A DNA stretch of 64,000 nucleotides from Paenibacillus odorifer (GTDB lineage Bacteria > Bacillota > Bacilli > Paenibacillales > Paenibacillaceae), in assembly GCF_000758725.1 (NCBI RefSeq), contig NZ_CP009428.1, positions 1,426,001-1,490,000 of the forward strand, read 5' to 3'. Position numbers and translations under genes: made by a program. Position 1 is the first letter of the stretch; each line of letters begins with the position of its first letter. Below the pieces are notes generated by a model, which saw only the letters and a list, made by a program, of their open reading frames with translations, made no database searches and was not told the DNA's origin. Positions 62,950 through 64,000 of this stretch are shown here, piece by piece.

Positions 62950-63906
62950 ATGACACAAATTAAACAGCTCGCTCCACAAGATGAATTTGTTGGCTTTTAT
63001 CTTTTAAGAGAGCTGGCAATTAAACAAACGAACGGCACTCCTCCAAAAGATTATTTTGACATCGTCCTGGGGGATTCCACTGGACAATTATCCGCGAAAT
63101 ATTGGGATGCCAGCACAACTGATAAAGAAACTTTTTTTCCTATGGCGCTTGTGAAGGTACGCGGGATTGCTCATACTTATCGTGAGAAATTACAAATAAA
63201 AATTACTAAAATCAGGTTGGTTAACGATGAGGATGGCGTTGCACTTACGGATTTCATCCGTTCTGCCCCAATTCGTCCAGTAGACCTTATTCATACGATT
63301 AAAGGGGTTATGGCAAGTATTTCGGATCCGGAAATTGCTTCAATTGTCTCTTTTTGTGTGGGTAAAGTGGAAGAGAAATTGATGCATTATCCGGCAGCCA
63401 AAACACATCATCATGCTTATTTTGCCGGACTTGCTTATCATATGGTGCGTATGCTGGAAATCGGTGATTTTCTGTGCAAGCAGCGTCCGTTCTTGAATCC
63501 AGATCTAATGAAGGCCGGGATCATTCTGCATGATATCGCGAAGCCGGAGGAGATGGTCTCCCAGCTTGGGATTGTCTCGGAATATAGCGTTCAGGGCAAA
63601 TTAATTGGCCATATCTCGATGGCGTCTAATTGGATCACGGAAGCGGCTATCCGCTTAGATATTGATTTGAATTCGGAAAAGGTTATGGCGTTACAGCATC
63701 TCGTATTGTCACATCATAATCTGGGCGAATGGGGGAGTCCTGTTCAGCCACAGACAGCTGAGGCAGTCGCTCTGCATCATATCGATGCGATGGATGCGAA
63801 GCTGCAAATGGTGGAGGATGCTTTGGATACCACACCGGAGACCGAGGAATGGACACCGTTCATCAGAGGTCTAGAGAATAAGGCTGTGTATCGTTTGAAG
63901 ATTTAA
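62950..63906 (+). CDS. yhaM: YhaM-type 3'-5' exoribonuclease
   Basis: 318 aa: an N-terminal OB-fold (VGFYLLRELAIKQTNGTPPK, LGDSTGQLSAKYWD) and a C-terminal HD domain with HHHAYFAGLAYH, ILHDIAKPEE and LVLSHHNLGEWG as metal ligands. YhaM degrades single-stranded RNA and DNA from the 3' end in Bacillus. AGGAGG before ATG; monocistronic. Confidence 0.92.
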   Translation: MTQIKQLAPQDEFVGFYLLRELAIKQTNGTPPKDYFDIVLGDSTGQLSAKYWDASTTDKETFFPMALVKVRGIAHTYREKLQIKITKIRLVNDEDGVALTDFIRSAPIRPVDLIHTIKGVMASISDPEIASIVSFCVGKVEEKLMHYPAAKTHHHAYFAGLAYHMVRMLEIGDFLCKQRPFLNPDLMKAGIILHDIAKPEEMVSQLGIVSEYSVQGKLIGHISMASNWITEAAIRLDIDLNSEKVMALQHLVLSHHNLGEWGSPVQPQTAEAVALHHIDAMDAKLQMVEDALDTTPETEEWTPFIRGLENKAVYRLKI

Positions 63907-63924
63907 GTGATGTTCTGTAAAACC

Positions 63925-63966
63925 AAACCCCCAATCAGCAGAAAAGAGCTGGTTGGGGGTTTTTAA
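63925..63966 (+). terminator. Intrinsic terminator after yhaM
   Basis: aaacccccaatcagc with gctggttgggggttt (one G-U) followed by TTTTT. The last 34 bases of the window show no gene start. Confidence 0.9.
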
Positions 63967-64000
63967 TGTTCTTGATTATTTCGACAAAGTGGCGCGGCTG

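Overview
The window looks like a chromosomal segment of a Paenibacillus-type Bacillota. Supporting signs are strong AGGAGG-type ribosome binding sites, many GTG and TTG starts, a sortase-anchored wall protein, a sporulation-style PAS histidine kinase, PerR- and Fur-type boxes, a 7TM hybrid kinase paired with a BTAD response regulator, and a PucR/NupNOPQ/Puc-type purine catabolic cluster. The species cannot be named from the sequence alone. No phage, insertion sequence, CRISPR array or rRNA was seen; there is one tRNA, tRNA-Gly(TCC).

Layout. 0-7 kb: the 3' part of a large LPXTG surface protein, convergent with a two-component system (response regulator and hybrid kinase). 7-9.7 kb: an ECF sigma factor, its anti-sigma factor and two envelope proteins. 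9.8-16.5 kb: metabolic and housekeeping genes (aldo/keto reductase, leuB, a peroxiredoxin behind a perfect PerR-type box, a zinc-ribbon protein, a PAS kinase, leucyl aminopeptidase). 16.6-19.4 kb: a minus-strand feoA-feoB-small Cys-rich protein operon behind a Fur-like box, with another short gene below it. 19.6-32.5 kb: an aldolase-like protein, a GGDEF/EAL protein, tRNA-Gly, a CDF exporter, an M20 dipeptidase, an SDR/HxlR divergent pair, a methyltransferase, a NUDIX hydrolase, an ASCH protein, an ABC-F ATPase with a long structured leader, and a PH-domain protein.

32.5-58 kb is the dominant feature, a purine and allantoin degradation island. It starts with a gamma-glutamyltransferase-like gene and an AMI1-like amidase, then the regulator pucR, XdhC and MobA-like molybdenum maturation genes, a BMP-type nucleoside ABC importer (four genes), the three xanthine dehydrogenase subunits, UraD, uricase, HIU hydrolase, allantoinase, allantoate amidohydrolase and the ureidoglycine-glyoxylate aminotransferase. 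A strong terminator at 56.1 kb ends the run, and a separate adenine deaminase gene follows. Together the genes take adenine, hypoxanthine, xanthine or imported nucleosides through urate and allantoin to ureidoglycine, releasing nitrogen. The 32.5-39.6 kb part is packed with unrelated tandem-repeat families (periods of about 43, 35-44, 126, 12, 39, 51 and 7 bp), with a 4 bp array farther on at 50.7 kb. One repeat-like expansion lies inside the amidase gene.

58-64 kb: an IDEAL-like small protein, ferrochelatase, a secreted protein with three FMN-binding modules, and a YhaM-type exoribonuclease.

The observations I rate highest are the structured, terminator-ended leader upstream of the ABC-F gene (31.75-31.97 kb), the exactly phased 51-bp array at 37.06-37.42 kb, and the concentration of different tandem repeats around the purine island. 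All gene functions are inferred from recognisable motifs and context; no database search was possible.
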